Shown: positions 38,229 to 46,504 of the stretch, in pieces | How positions within the stretch are numbered: position 1 is the first letter of the stretch | Layout: every line of letters starts with the position of its first letter | Assembly: GCF_016862775.1 (NCBI RefSeq) | Contig: NZ_BONP01000007.1 | Location: 62,001 to 126,000, forward strand | Length of the DNA stretch: 64,000 bases | Reading direction: 5' to 3' | DNA from: Cellulomonas phragmiteti | GTDB lineage: Bacteria > Actinomycetota > Actinomycetes > Actinomycetales > Cellulomonadaceae | Translations under genes and position numbers: made by a program | Notes under the pieces: model-generated | Database searches by the model: none | What the model was told of the DNA's origin: nothing | What the model saw: the letters and a program-made list of their open reading frames with translations, nothing else

Positions 38229-39091
38229 CGACCGGGGGACGCCGCGCGGCGGTCCTCGGGCACCCCGTCGCCCACTCGCTGTCACCCGTGCTGCACCGCG
38301 CCGCCTACGCGGCGCTGGGGCTCGACGGCTGGCGGTACGACGCGGTCGACGTCACGGAGGAGCAGCTCCCCGAGCTGCTGGCGGGCCTCGACGGGACGTG
38401 GGCGGGCCTGAGCCTGACGATGCCGCTCAAGCAGACGGTGATGCCGCTGCTCGACCACGTCGAGCCGCTGGCGCAGGTGGTGGGCGCGGTCAACACGGTG
38501 CTGGTACAGGGGTCCGGGCCGGGACGCAGCCTGACGGGCGCGAACACGGACGTGCACGGCATCGTCGCGGCCCTCGGCGAGGTGGGTGTCAGCGGTGACG
38601 TGCGCTCGGCCGCCGTGGTCGGCGCAGGGGCGACCGCGGCCTCGACGCTCGCGGCGCTCGCCCAGCTCGGGTGCGCCACCCCCCGGGTGTACGTGCGGTC
38701 CCAGGCGCGCGCGGGTGGCCTGGTGCGCGCTGCGCACCGTATGGGCGTCGAGCCGCGCCTGTGCCGGCTCGAGGACGCGCCGGGGGAGATCGGCCGGTGC
38801 GACGTCGTGGTCAGCACCCTGCCCGCCCACGCGGCCGACCCGATCGCCAACGCGCTCGGTGCCGGGGCGTCGGGTGCCCGCGCCGGAGGGGCCCTGCTCG
38901 ACGTCTGCTACGACCCGCGCCCGACCGCCCTGGCCGGCGCGTGGGCGCTGCGCGGCGGTCGGGTGGTCGGGGGGGAGCGCATGCTCCTGCACCAGGCCGT
39001 GGAGCAGGTGCGGCTGATGACCGGTCGCGCGGCACCGGTGGCGGCCATGGACGCGGCGCTCGGCACGGTGCTGGCTCCCACGTCCGCCTGA
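38225..39091 (+). CDS. aroE: Shikimate dehydrogenase
   Basis: 288 residues. NADP-dependent reduction of 3-dehydroshikimate. VLGHPVAHSLSPVLHRAAYAALGL (shikimate binding), SLTMPLKQTVMPLLD (catalytic Lys), GAVNTVL and the dinucleotide loop VVGAGATAASTLAALAQLG (about residue 126) are visible. Overlaps mltG by four bases. The rest of the pathway (aroC, aroK, aroB) continues at 51915, beyond the pilus locus. Confidence 0.95.
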   Translation: MTTGGRRAAVLGHPVAHSLSPVLHRAAYAALGLDGWRYDAVDVTEEQLPELLAGLDGTWAGLSLTMPLKQTVMPLLDHVEPLAQVVGAVNTVLVQGSGPGRSLTGANTDVHGIVAALGEVGVSGDVRSAAVVGAGATAASTLAALAQLGCATPRVYVRSQARAGGLVRAAHRMGVEPRLCRLEDAPGEIGRCDVVVSTLPAHAADPIANALGAGASGARAGGALLDVCYDPRPTALAGAWALRGGRVVGGERMLLHQAVEQVRLMTGRAAPVAAMDAALGTVLAPTSA

Positions 39092-39151
39092 CTCGGGTCA
39101 CCCGTACGGGCTCCCGACAGGGGTCGTGACGCGGAGCCGGTGGTCGCGCGC

Positions 39152-39179
39152 TTCAGAGTCCACCGGCGCGTGCCGATGG
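39152..39179 (+). promoter_or_regulatory. FliA/SigD-type promoter candidate, pilB
   Basis: TTCA (39152-39155), 16 bases, GCCGAT (39172-39177). It follows the motility-sigma pattern CTCA-N15-17-GCCGAT and resembles the three other pil promoters. Start site near 39186; a perfect AGGAGG (39211-39216) then precedes GTG 39224. Confidence 0.55.
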
Positions 39180-39223
39180 CCTCCACGGGGTCGGACTCGG
39201 CCCCGGGACGAGGAGGCGTGCGC

Positions 39224-40897
39224 GTGAAGCAGCTTGGGGAGATCCTGCTGACCGAGGGTCTGGTGACGGAGGCGCAGCTGCTGGCGGCGATCGACGAACA
39301 GGTCTCGATGGGGACGTCGCTCGGGCGCACGCTCGTCGAGCTGGGGATCCTCACGGAGTCGCAGCTGGTGCGGGCCCTGGCTGCGCAGGTCGGCATGGAG
39401 TTCGTCGACCTGGACGAGTACCCGGTGGACCGCAACGCGGTGTCGCTGGTGGCAGAGAGCCTGTGCCGGCGGCACGCCGTGCTGCCCGTGGCGCTGCGGG
39501 ACGGCGCGATCGTGCTGGCGACGGCCGACCCGGGCAACGTCGTCGCCGTCGACGACGTGCGGACGCTGTCCGGCCGCCGCGTGATCCCGGTGGTCGCGAC
39601 GTACGACAACGTGCTGCGGGCCATCGACCGGTTCTGCCGCGCGGACGGCGAGATGGAGAACCTGTCGTCGGCGTTCGTCGAGGAGACCTCGGAGCCGGAG
39701 ACCGACCTCAGCCGGATCGGTGACGTCGTCGACGACGACGCCCCGATCGTCCGGTACGTGAACCTGCTGGTGACGCAGGCGATCACCGACCGGGCGTCCG
39801 ACATCCACATCGAGCCCTCCGAGCACGACCTGCGGGTGCGGTACCGGATCGACGGCGTGCTGCACGAGACGCAGCGCTCGCCCAAGAACATCATCGGCGG
39901 GGTCATCAGCCGCGTGAAGATCATGAGCGACATCGACATCGCCGAGAAGCGCAAGCCGCAGGACGGCCGCATGTCCGTCACCCACAACGGTCGCAAGATC
40001 GACCTGCGCGTGGCGACGCTGCCGACCGTGTGGGGCGAGAAGATCGTCATGCGTATCCTCGACAACTCGACCGCGAGCCTGGACCTGCGCGACCTGTCGT
40101 TCCTCGAGCACAACTACACGACGTACCGCGAGTCGTACACCAAGCCCTACGGGATGATCCTGGTGACGGGCCCGACCGGGTCGGGCAAGTCCACGACGCT
40201 GTACGCGACGCTCAACGCGGTCTCCAAGCCGGAGATCAACGTCATCACCGTCGAGGACCCGGTCGAGTACCGGCTGCCGGGCATCAACCAGGTGCAGGTC
40301 AACCCGAAGGCGGGGCTGACGTTCGCCGCCGCGCTGCGCTCGATCCTGCGCTCGGACCCCGACGTGGTGCTGCTCGGTGAGATCCGTGACCACGAGACGG
40401 CGCAGATCGCCGTCGAGGCCTCGCTCACCGGTCACCTGGTGCTGTCGACCCTGCACACCAACGACGCCCCCTCCGCGGTGACCCGCCTCACGGAGATGGG
40501 CATCGAGCCCTTCCTCGTGGGCTCGGCGCTGGACTGCGTGGTCGCCCAGCGGCTCGCGCGGCGGCTGTGCCCGAAGTGCAAGGAGGCGTACGAGCCCACC
40601 CCGGTCGAGCTGGAGGCGGCGCAGTTCCCGTGGGTCCCCGGCGAGCCCATGCCCCAGCTGTACCGGCCCGCCGGCTGCTCGTCGTGCTCGCGCACCGGCT
40701 ACAAGGGTCGCCTCGCCCTGCACGAGGTCATGCGGGTCACCGAGGACATCGAGCGGCACGCCGTGGCGCACTCCTCGTCGGCGGACATCGGGGCGACGGC
40801 GGCCAAGCAGGGCATGCGCCGGCTGCGCGAGGACGGCTGGTACAAGGTCGCCGACGGGCAGACGTCCATCGAGGAGATCCTGCGCGTCGTCGCCTGA
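39224..40897 (+). CDS. pilB: Type IV pilus assembly ATPase PilB
   Basis: 557 residues. An MshEN/T2SSE N-terminal domain (KQLGEILLTEGLVTEAQLLAA) is followed by the GspE ATPase: Walker A GPTGSGKST (about residue 316), DVVLLGEIRD Walker B, His boxes (STLHTNDAPSAVTRL), and a four-cysteine zinc site (CPKCKEAYEP, CSSCSRTGYKG). It powers pilus extension from the cytoplasm. GTG 39224 is chosen for AGGAGG with a 7-base spacing; ATG 39176 overlaps the promoter -10. Confidence 0.95.
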   Translation: MKQLGEILLTEGLVTEAQLLAAIDEQVSMGTSLGRTLVELGILTESQLVRALAAQVGMEFVDLDEYPVDRNAVSLVAESLCRRHAVLPVALRDGAIVLATADPGNVVAVDDVRTLSGRRVIPVVATYDNVLRAIDRFCRADGEMENLSSAFVEETSEPETDLSRIGDVVDDDAPIVRYVNLLVTQAITDRASDIHIEPSEHDLRVRYRIDGVLHETQRSPKNIIGGVISRVKIMSDIDIAEKRKPQDGRMSVTHNGRKIDLRVATLPTVWGEKIVMRILDNSTASLDLRDLSFLEHNYTTYRESYTKPYGMILVTGPTGSGKSTTLYATLNAVSKPEINVITVEDPVEYRLPGINQVQVNPKAGLTFAAALRSILRSDPDVVLLGEIRDHETAQIAVEASLTGHLVLSTLHTNDAPSAVTRLTEMGIEPFLVGSALDCVVAQRLARRLCPKCKEAYEPTPVELEAAQFPWVPGEPMPQLYRPAGCSSCSRTGYKGRLALHEVMRVTEDIERHAVAHSSSADIGATAAKQGMRRLREDGWYKVADGQTSIEEILRVVA

Positions 40898-40918
40898 CGC
40901 GCACGCCCCGGCGGTGCG

Positions 40919-40947
40919 CTCAAGTCGCGCCCCGCCGGGGCCGATGG
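40919..40947 (+). promoter_or_regulatory. FliA/SigD-type promoter candidate, pilT-pilC
   Basis: CTCAAGTCG at 40919 and GCCGATGG at 40940, that is CTCA-N17-GCCGAT. The spacing is identical to the pilA and pilM sites. It sits 60 bases before the pilT GTG in the 110-base gap after pilB. Confidence 0.68.
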
Positions 40948-41007
40948 TGTAGGCGGACCCGCATCGTGCGCGGGCGTCCGTGCGTGGACCGGTTGGAGGC
41001 AGACGAC

Positions 41008-42495
41008 GTGAGTGAGACCTACAGGGCACCGTCCGGGGAGCCCACGCGGCCGCTGCCCCCGTACCGGCCAGCGGGACCCCAGACCGGGCCCGCCGCGGCG
41101 TTCGGGGGGCCGACGTACCAGCCGGTGCCGTCGCAGAGCCAGGTCCCGGTGGCGCCGCCGGCGACCGGGTACCCCGCGGTACCGGCCGGGAGCGTCCCGC
41201 CGCCGATGCACCACCCCGCACCGGCCGCCCCCCAGGTGCCGAGGCCGGCCGGTCCGCCGGCAGCGGGGCAGCCGGCCGCCGCGCCGCCGCGTCCTGCGGC
41301 CGCGAGTGGGCCGGGCCGCACGGGGACGTCCTCGGGCCGGCAGGACGGCGACATCGCGATCGACGAGGTGCTGCGGGAGATGCACCGCCTCGGTGCGTCC
41401 GACGTGCACCTGACCTCGGGGACCGCGCCGATGGTCCGCATCTCGGGTGCGCTGCGCCCTCTCGAGCAGTTCGGGGTGATGACCCCCGAGCCGCTGCGAC
41501 GCAGCCTGTACTCGTTCCTCACCCAGAAGCAGCGCGAGACCTTCGAGGCCAACCTCGAGCTCGACATCTCCTACGCCGTGCGGGGTCTGGCACGCTTCCG
41601 CGTCAACCTCTACCAGCAGCGGGAGTCGGTGGGCGCCGCCTTCCGCGTGATCCCCTACGAGATCAAGCCGCTTGAGGAGCTCGGGGTGCCTGCCTCGGTG
41701 GGGTCGTTCGCGGGCCTGCCGCGTGGTCTGGTGCTGGTCACCGGACCGACCGGCTCGGGCAAGTCGACGACGCTGGCCTCGATCATCGACCTCGCCAACC
41801 GCACGCGCGAGGACCACATCATGACGGTCGAGGACCCCATCGAGTTCCTCCACCGGCACAAGAAGTGCATCGTCAACCAGCGCGAGGTCGGCGCGGACAC
41901 GCACTCGTTCGCCAACGCGCTCAAGCACGTCCTGCGGCAGGACCCCGACATCATCCTCGTGGGGGAGATGCGCGACCTGGAGACGATCTCGGTCGCGCTG
42001 ACCGCGGCCGAGACCGGCCACCTGGTCTTCGCGACCCTGCACACCCAGGACGCCGCGCAGACCATCGACCGCATCATCGACGTCTTCCCGTCCGGCCAGC
42101 AGGCGCAGGTCCGTACCCAGCTCGCCAGCGCGATCCAAGGTGTCGTGTGCCAGACCCTTGCCAAGAAGGCGAACGGCGCCGGCCGGGTGGTGGCGACCGA
42201 GGTCATGCTCGCGACGCCCGCCATCCGCAACCTCGTGCGCGAGGGTAAGACGCACCAGATCTACTCGGCGATGCAGGCGGGCGCCGACAACGGCATGCAC
42301 ACGATGGACCAGAACCTGGCCGAGCTCGTCAAGCGCGGCAAGATCACGTACGAGGTGGGTCTGGACAAGGCGCACCACATCGAGGACTTCAACAAGCTCG
42401 TCGGACGCACCTCGCGCGTGCGCCAGGGTGCGTCCTCGACCCAGAGCTTCGGCGGGGCCACGGCGCCCGGCATCTCCAGCCTCGGAGGTTACTGA
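41008..42495 (+). CDS. pilT: Type IV pilus retraction ATPase PilT with disordered N-terminal extension
   Basis: 495 residues, about 140 longer than usual PilT. Residues 1-112 are Pro/Ala/Gly-rich and disordered. The PilT core starts DIAIDEVLREMHRLGASDVHLTSG; Walker A is GPTGSGKSTT (about residue 246), ILVGEMRDLETI is the AIRNLVRE-preceding Walker B, and AIRNLVREGKTHQI is the PilT-specific C-terminal motif. It should power pilus retraction and twitching. GTG 41008 has GGTTGGAGG about 8-16 bases upstream. Confidence 0.94.
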   Translation: MSETYRAPSGEPTRPLPPYRPAGPQTGPAAAFGGPTYQPVPSQSQVPVAPPATGYPAVPAGSVPPPMHHPAPAAPQVPRPAGPPAAGQPAAAPPRPAAASGPGRTGTSSGRQDGDIAIDEVLREMHRLGASDVHLTSGTAPMVRISGALRPLEQFGVMTPEPLRRSLYSFLTQKQRETFEANLELDISYAVRGLARFRVNLYQQRESVGAAFRVIPYEIKPLEELGVPASVGSFAGLPRGLVLVTGPTGSGKSTTLASIIDLANRTREDHIMTVEDPIEFLHRHKKCIVNQREVGADTHSFANALKHVLRQDPDIILVGEMRDLETISVALTAAETGHLVFATLHTQDAAQTIDRIIDVFPSGQQAQVRTQLASAIQGVVCQTLAKKANGAGRVVATEVMLATPAIRNLVREGKTHQIYSAMQAGADNGMHTMDQNLAELVKRGKITYEVGLDKAHHIEDFNKLVGRTSRVRQGASSTQSFGGATAPGISSLGGY

Positions 42496-43721
42496 TGGCC
42501 GTCATGCGCACGTACGAGTACGAGCTGTCGGACCGCAGCGGCAAGGTCGTCAAGGGCCGCATCGACGCGCAGAACGAGGACGCGGTCGCCAACCGCCTGC
42601 GCCAGATGGGCATGGCGCCCATCGCGATCACCGAGATCTCGACGACGGGCCTGAGCACCGAGATCACGATCCCCGGGTTCGGGGACCGCGTGAAGCTCAA
42701 GGACCTCGCCATCATGGCGCGCCAGCTCGCCACCATGATCAGCGCCGGCTTGTCCCTGCTGCGGGCGCTGACGATCCTCGCCGAGCAGACCGAGAGCAAG
42801 CCCCTCGGCAAGGCGCTGGGCACCGTGCGCAGCGACGTCGAGACGGGCGGGGCCCTGTCCGAGTCGCTCTCGAAGCACAAGGAGATCTTCCCGCCGCTGA
42901 TGATCAACATGATCCGTGCGGGCGAGGTCGGCGGGTTCCTCGAGGATGCGCTGACCTCGGTGGCGGAGAACTACGAGTCCGAGGTCAAGCTCCGCGCGCA
43001 GATCAAGTCCGCGATGACGTACCCCGTCATGGTGTTCGCGATGGCGATCCTCGCGGTCGTGGGCATGCTGCTGTTCATCGTGCCAATCTTCGAGCAGATG
43101 TTCACCGACCTCGGGGGCGCGCTGCCAGCGCCCACCCAGTTCCTCGTCTTTCTCTCGAGCATCATGAAGTGGGCGGCGCCGCTGCTGGCGGTCATCGTCG
43201 TGATCTTCTCGATTTGGTGGCGCAAGCACAAGAACGACGACGCGATCCGTTCCCGCGTGCAGCCGCTGACGATGCGGGTCCCGATCTTCGGGATGCTGTT
43301 CAAGAAGGTGGCGATCGCGCGCTTCACGCGCAACTTCGGCACGATGCTCGGCGCCGGCGTCCCGATCCTGCAGGCCCTGGACATCGTGGGCGAGACGAGC
43401 GGGAGCTACGTCATCGAGATGGCGGTCAAGGACATCCAGAACGGCGTGCGCCAAGGTCAGCCGCTCTCGTTGCCCCTGGCCAGGCACACGGTGTTCCCCC
43501 CCATGGTGGTGCAGATGATCGCCACGGGTGAGGACGCGGGCTCCCTCGAGCAGATGCTGAAGAAGATCGCCATCTTCTACGACGAGGACGTCGAGGCGAC
43601 CACGGACCAGCTGACGAGCCTCATCGAGCCGCTGATGATCGCCATCCTCGGCGTGATCATCGGCGGCATGATCATCGCCCTCTACATGCCGATCTTCTCG
43701 ATCTTCGAGCTCGTGCAGTGA
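42495..43721 (+). CDS. pilC: Type IV pilus inner membrane platform protein PilC
   Basis: 408 residues with two T2SF domains (LAIMARQLATMISAGLSLLRALTILAEQ and ARFTRNFGTMLGAGVPILQALDIVGE), each followed by membrane helices (YPVMVFAMAILAVVGMLLFIVP; LIEPLMIAILGVIIGGMIIALYMP). It forms the rotor above the PilB and PilT motors. ATG 42495 shares one base with the pilT stop. Confidence 0.96.
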   Translation: MAVMRTYEYELSDRSGKVVKGRIDAQNEDAVANRLRQMGMAPIAITEISTTGLSTEITIPGFGDRVKLKDLAIMARQLATMISAGLSLLRALTILAEQTESKPLGKALGTVRSDVETGGALSESLSKHKEIFPPLMINMIRAGEVGGFLEDALTSVAENYESEVKLRAQIKSAMTYPVMVFAMAILAVVGMLLFIVPIFEQMFTDLGGALPAPTQFLVFLSSIMKWAAPLLAVIVVIFSIWWRKHKNDDAIRSRVQPLTMRVPIFGMLFKKVAIARFTRNFGTMLGAGVPILQALDIVGETSGSYVIEMAVKDIQNGVRQGQPLSLPLARHTVFPPMVVQMIATGEDAGSLEQMLKKIAIFYDEDVEATTDQLTSLIEPLMIAILGVIIGGMIIALYMPIFSIFELVQ

Positions 43722-43770
43722 GGTGTCACCCGTCTGCTGAACGGCCGTCCGGGTGAACGTGGCCGCAGGG

Positions 43771-43799
43771 CTCAAGGCGTGGCCCGGGCATCCCGATGA
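43771..43799 (+). promoter_or_regulatory. FliA/SigD-type promoter candidate, pilA
   Basis: CTCAAGGCG at 43771 and CCCGATGA at 43792, CTCA-N17-CCCGAT. The leader to the pilA ATG is about 65 bases and contains the inverted pair GCCGGC-ctcg-GCCGGC region. The 147-base gap holds no gene. Confidence 0.68.
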
Positions 43800-43868
43800 G
43801 CAGCACGTAGCACCGAACCGCCGGCCTCGGCCGGCACCTGAAACCCGACACCGAAGGCAGGCATCACC

Positions 43869-44276
43869 ATGATTGCTCGCGTCCGCAAGGCCATGGACGA
43901 GCGCGAGAAGGGCTTCACGCTCATCGAGCTCCTCGTCGTCATCATCATCATCGGCATCCTCGCCGCGATCGCCATCCCGGCGTTCCTCAACCAGCGCCAG
44001 AACGGCTGGGCCGCCCAGGTCGAGTCCGACGTCAAGAACGCGGCCATCGCGGCCGAGTCCTACGCGGTGGGCAACAACGGGTCCTACGCGGACCTGGACG
44101 CGGCCGCGCTCACGGACAACGGCTTCCGGTCGACCGCGGACGTCACGGTCCGGGTTGAGGACGCCAACGCCGACACCTACACGCTCGTCGGCTCGCACGT
44201 CCGCCTCGGCGGCGAGACTGAGCGCTCGTGGACGTACGACAGCGCGACCGGCGTGATCGACGACTCGGACGACTGA
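43869..44276 (+). CDS. pilA: Type IV major pilin
   Basis: 135 residues. Class III signal: MIARVRKAMDEREKG|FTLIELLVV, cleaved by PilD between Gly15 and Phe16, with Glu5 of the mature protein present. The hydrophobic spine (LIELLVVIIIIGILAAIAIPAFLNQ) and the alpha-N helix (NGWAAQVESDVKNAAIAAESYAVG) are standard; the C-terminal domain is short (about 75 residues) and lacks cysteines. A purine site (gaaggcag) precedes ATG. The strong hairpin after the gene fits high pilin expression. Confidence 0.95.
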   Translation: MIARVRKAMDEREKGFTLIELLVVIIIIGILAAIAIPAFLNQRQNGWAAQVESDVKNAAIAAESYAVGNNGSYADLDAAALTDNGFRSTADVTVRVEDANADTYTLVGSHVRLGGETERSWTYDSATGVIDDSDD

Positions 44277-44297
44277 TAGGTCCGGCTAGTTCGGTTC

Positions 44298-44339
44298 CAG
44301 GGGTGTGGGGCGTCGCGCACGCGGCGCCCCACACCCCTG
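44298..44339 (+). terminator. Strong hairpin between pilA and the minor pilin operon
   Basis: CAGGGGTGTGGGGCG (44298-44312) and CGCCCCACACCCCTG (44325-44339) form a perfect 15-base stem, 21 bases after the pilA stop. It probably stabilises or ends the pilA message and lowers read-through into the minor pilins. The rest of the 159-base gap has only a GGAGG site before GTG 44436. Confidence 0.75.
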
Positions 44340-44435
44340 AGGCACACCCGCCCGGCGCGCAGGGCACCGCACGACCGGCACCACGCACGCACCACCCGCA
44401 GCACCCCTTGACACCGAGCTCCCCGGAGGCCCGCA

Positions 44436-45815
44436 GTGCGCACCTGGTGGCACCGCCTGCACCGCGTCACCCGCGACGAGGGCGGCCTGAGCCTCGTCGA
44501 GGTCCTCGTCGCGATGCTGATCTTCGCGATGGTGAGCGTGGGGCTCGCGTACTCGATGATCGGGACGCTCAACCTGACCCGCGAGGCGCGCGTGCGGGTC
44601 GTCGCGGCCAACCTCGCGGCCGACGAGATCGACCTCGCGCGTGACACGGACGACCTGTTCGGCCTGCTCGACCGGACCCGGGAGATCACGCTCAACGGGG
44701 ACGTGTTCCGCGTGCAGCGCAGCACGCAGTGGGTGTCCGACCCCGCCGCGGACTTCTCCTGCGGCGCGAGCGGCGGCGGCGGCACGCTGCGCTACAAGCG
44801 CGTCAACGTCACCGTCACGTGGGGCGGCATGCGCGCCGGTGCCGCACCCGTGCGCAGCGACACGGTCCTCAACCCCGACGACCACATCAACGACCCGACC
44901 AAGGGCACGATCCTCGTGTCGGTCCTGCGGGCCGACGGCACGGGTAACCCGAACGTCGCGATCACGGCGACCCCGTCGACCGGATCGGTCATCAGCTCCA
45001 CCGACGCCCAGGGGTGCACCTACATCCTTCGGGTCAACCCGGGGTCCTACACCATCCGCGCGCAGCGCACCGGGCACGTGAGCGACGCGCAGACGGCCAC
45101 GCCCGCGCAGACCGTGTCCGTCACGCCGGGCACCACGGCCTCGGTCGGCTTCCAGCTGGACCAGGCGGCGACGTTCGACGCGGTGCTCGCCCCGGGCGCG
45201 CCGGTCGGCACGCGGGTCCCGACCGGGACGTCGATGCCCGTGTCGATGGTCAGCACGTACGGCATCGCGACCCCGGCGCCCGTCGGCGGCGGTGGCACGC
45301 TGACACCGCGGTACTCGCTGCACCCCTTCACCTCGGGGTACCAGCCCTTCGCCGGCTCGTGCCTCTCCTCCGACCCCCGCGCCTGGCCCGAGACCGTCGA
45401 GGGAGCCACCACGTTCCGCGCCGAGCTGCCCGAGCCGGTCGCGGCAGCACCCGGCACCACGGTGACGATGCCGGTCCCGATGGGACTGGTCCAGGTCAGC
45501 GGCGGCGGCTCGGGCACCTACCTGCGGGCGGAGTCGGTGACGCCGGCGACGACCGATCCCCCCACGCCGACCTGCGCCTCGACCGTGTCGTACGCGTACG
45601 GCAGCGTCGTCCCCGCGGCCGGATCGACGGTCGTCATCGCCCTGCCCTACGGGACGTGGCGCCTGCTGCAGGGCAGCAGCACGTCCCAGACCAGCCAGCT
45701 GAACAGCACGCGCGTCACGCCTCTCGTGCTGCCGGAGCCCAGCGTGCCCCAGCGGATCACGACGACGACGGCCGGTGTCATCACGGTCGACCCGCGCACG
45801 GCGGTGGCACCGTGA
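44436..45815 (+). CDS. Large minor pilin (PilV-like) with adhesin-like C-terminal region
   Basis: 459 residues. Class III signal: cleavage after Gly17 in TRDEGG|LSLVEVLVAMLIFAMV, Glu at mature position 5. After the helix comes a long exported part: a carboxypeptidase-regulatory or Ig-like unit (ILVSVLRADGTGNPNVAITATPSTG ... ILRVNPGSYTIRAQRTGH, about residues 165-215) and a Thr/Pro/Val-rich C-terminus. The size and beta-sandwich look suit a tip adhesin. GTG 44436 has GGAGG 7-11 bases upstream. It overlaps the next gene by four bases. Confidence 0.85.
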   Translation: MRTWWHRLHRVTRDEGGLSLVEVLVAMLIFAMVSVGLAYSMIGTLNLTREARVRVVAANLAADEIDLARDTDDLFGLLDRTREITLNGDVFRVQRSTQWVSDPAADFSCGASGGGGTLRYKRVNVTVTWGGMRAGAAPVRSDTVLNPDDHINDPTKGTILVSVLRADGTGNPNVAITATPSTGSVISSTDAQGCTYILRVNPGSYTIRAQRTGHVSDAQTATPAQTVSVTPGTTASVGFQLDQAATFDAVLAPGAPVGTRVPTGTSMPVSMVSTYGIATPAPVGGGGTLTPRYSLHPFTSGYQPFAGSCLSSDPRAWPETVEGATTFRAELPEPVAAAPGTTVTMPVPMGLVQVSGGGSGTYLRAESVTPATTDPPTPTCASTVSYAYGSVVPAAGSTVVIALPYGTWRLLQGSSTSQTSQLNSTRVTPLVLPEPSVPQRITTTTAGVITVDPRTAVAP

Positions 45816-46504
45816 ACGCCCTGCGGCGCCGACTGCACGTCGCCGGGCGCGGCGACCGCGGACTGACGCTGCCGGAGCTGCTCGTCACGATGTTCCTGCT
45901 GTCGATGATCACGGTGCTCATGGTCGGCACGATCTCCGGCTTCTCCCGCGCGTTCACCCGCGACCGCGCAGCGAGCGACTCGACCATGGTGGCCGCGACG
46001 GCCATGAAGGAGGTCACGCGCGTCGTCCGCTCGGGCACCGAGCTGCGCCTGACTGGCGGTGGCGCGACCAACGCCCCGGTCTTCATCGAGGCCCGGCCCG
46101 ACACCCTGACGATGTACGCGTACGTCGACACGTCAGCGGCGGCGCCGCGACCCATCAAGGTGCGCTTCGCGATCGACGCCCAGCGGCGGCTGATCGAGAC
46201 ACGGTGGCCCGTCACCAACACGGCCGCCCCGTGGACGTTCGCGGCCATGACCAGCCCGTCGTCCAGCCGGCCCGTCGCGCGGTTCATCCCCACGACCGCG
46301 GGGCCCTTGTTCGTGTACCTCGACAAGGACGAGAACCCGCTGGTCCCCGGCGCCGGCGGGCTCACGGCCGACCAGATCAAGAACGTCGCGGCCGTGCGGG
46401 TCACGATCACCGTGCAGGGCGACATCACCGGCCGCGCCGATGCGGTCACCGTCCAGAACGCCGTCGGCATCCCCAACCTCGGCATCTCCAGAGTGAGGCC
46501 ATGA
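45812..46504 (+). CDS. Minor pilin (PilW-like)
   Basis: 230 residues. Class III signal: GRGDRG|LTLPELLVTMFLLSMITVLMVG, Gly17/Leu18 cleavage, mature Glu5 present. The C-terminal part is beta-rich and Ala/Thr-rich, ending in GDITGRADAVTVQNAVGIPNLG, similar to PilW/GspJ proteins. GTG 45812 and the stop at 46504 both overlap their neighbours, so the three minor pilin genes are coupled. Likely part of the priming tip complex. Confidence 0.85.
   Translation: MNALRRRLHVAGRGDRGLTLPELLVTMFLLSMITVLMVGTISGFSRAFTRDRAASDSTMVAATAMKEVTRVVRSGTELRLTGGGATNAPVFIEARPDTLTMYAYVDTSAAAPRPIKVRFAIDAQRRLIETRWPVTNTAAPWTFAAMTSPSSSRPVARFIPTTAGPLFVYLDKDENPLVPGAGGLTADQIKNVAAVRVTITVQGDITGRADAVTVQNAVGIPNLGISRVRP

Noticed and set aside
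39176-39223. ATG 39176 as the pilB start
   Set aside because: It overlaps the GCCGAT promoter element and has no ribosome binding site; GTG 39224 has AGGAGG at ideal spacing and begins the conserved MshEN domain.
44408-44437. TTGACA as a -35 for the minor pilin operon
   Set aside because: No -10 follows at 16-19 bases; that space holds the ribosome binding site and the GTG start.
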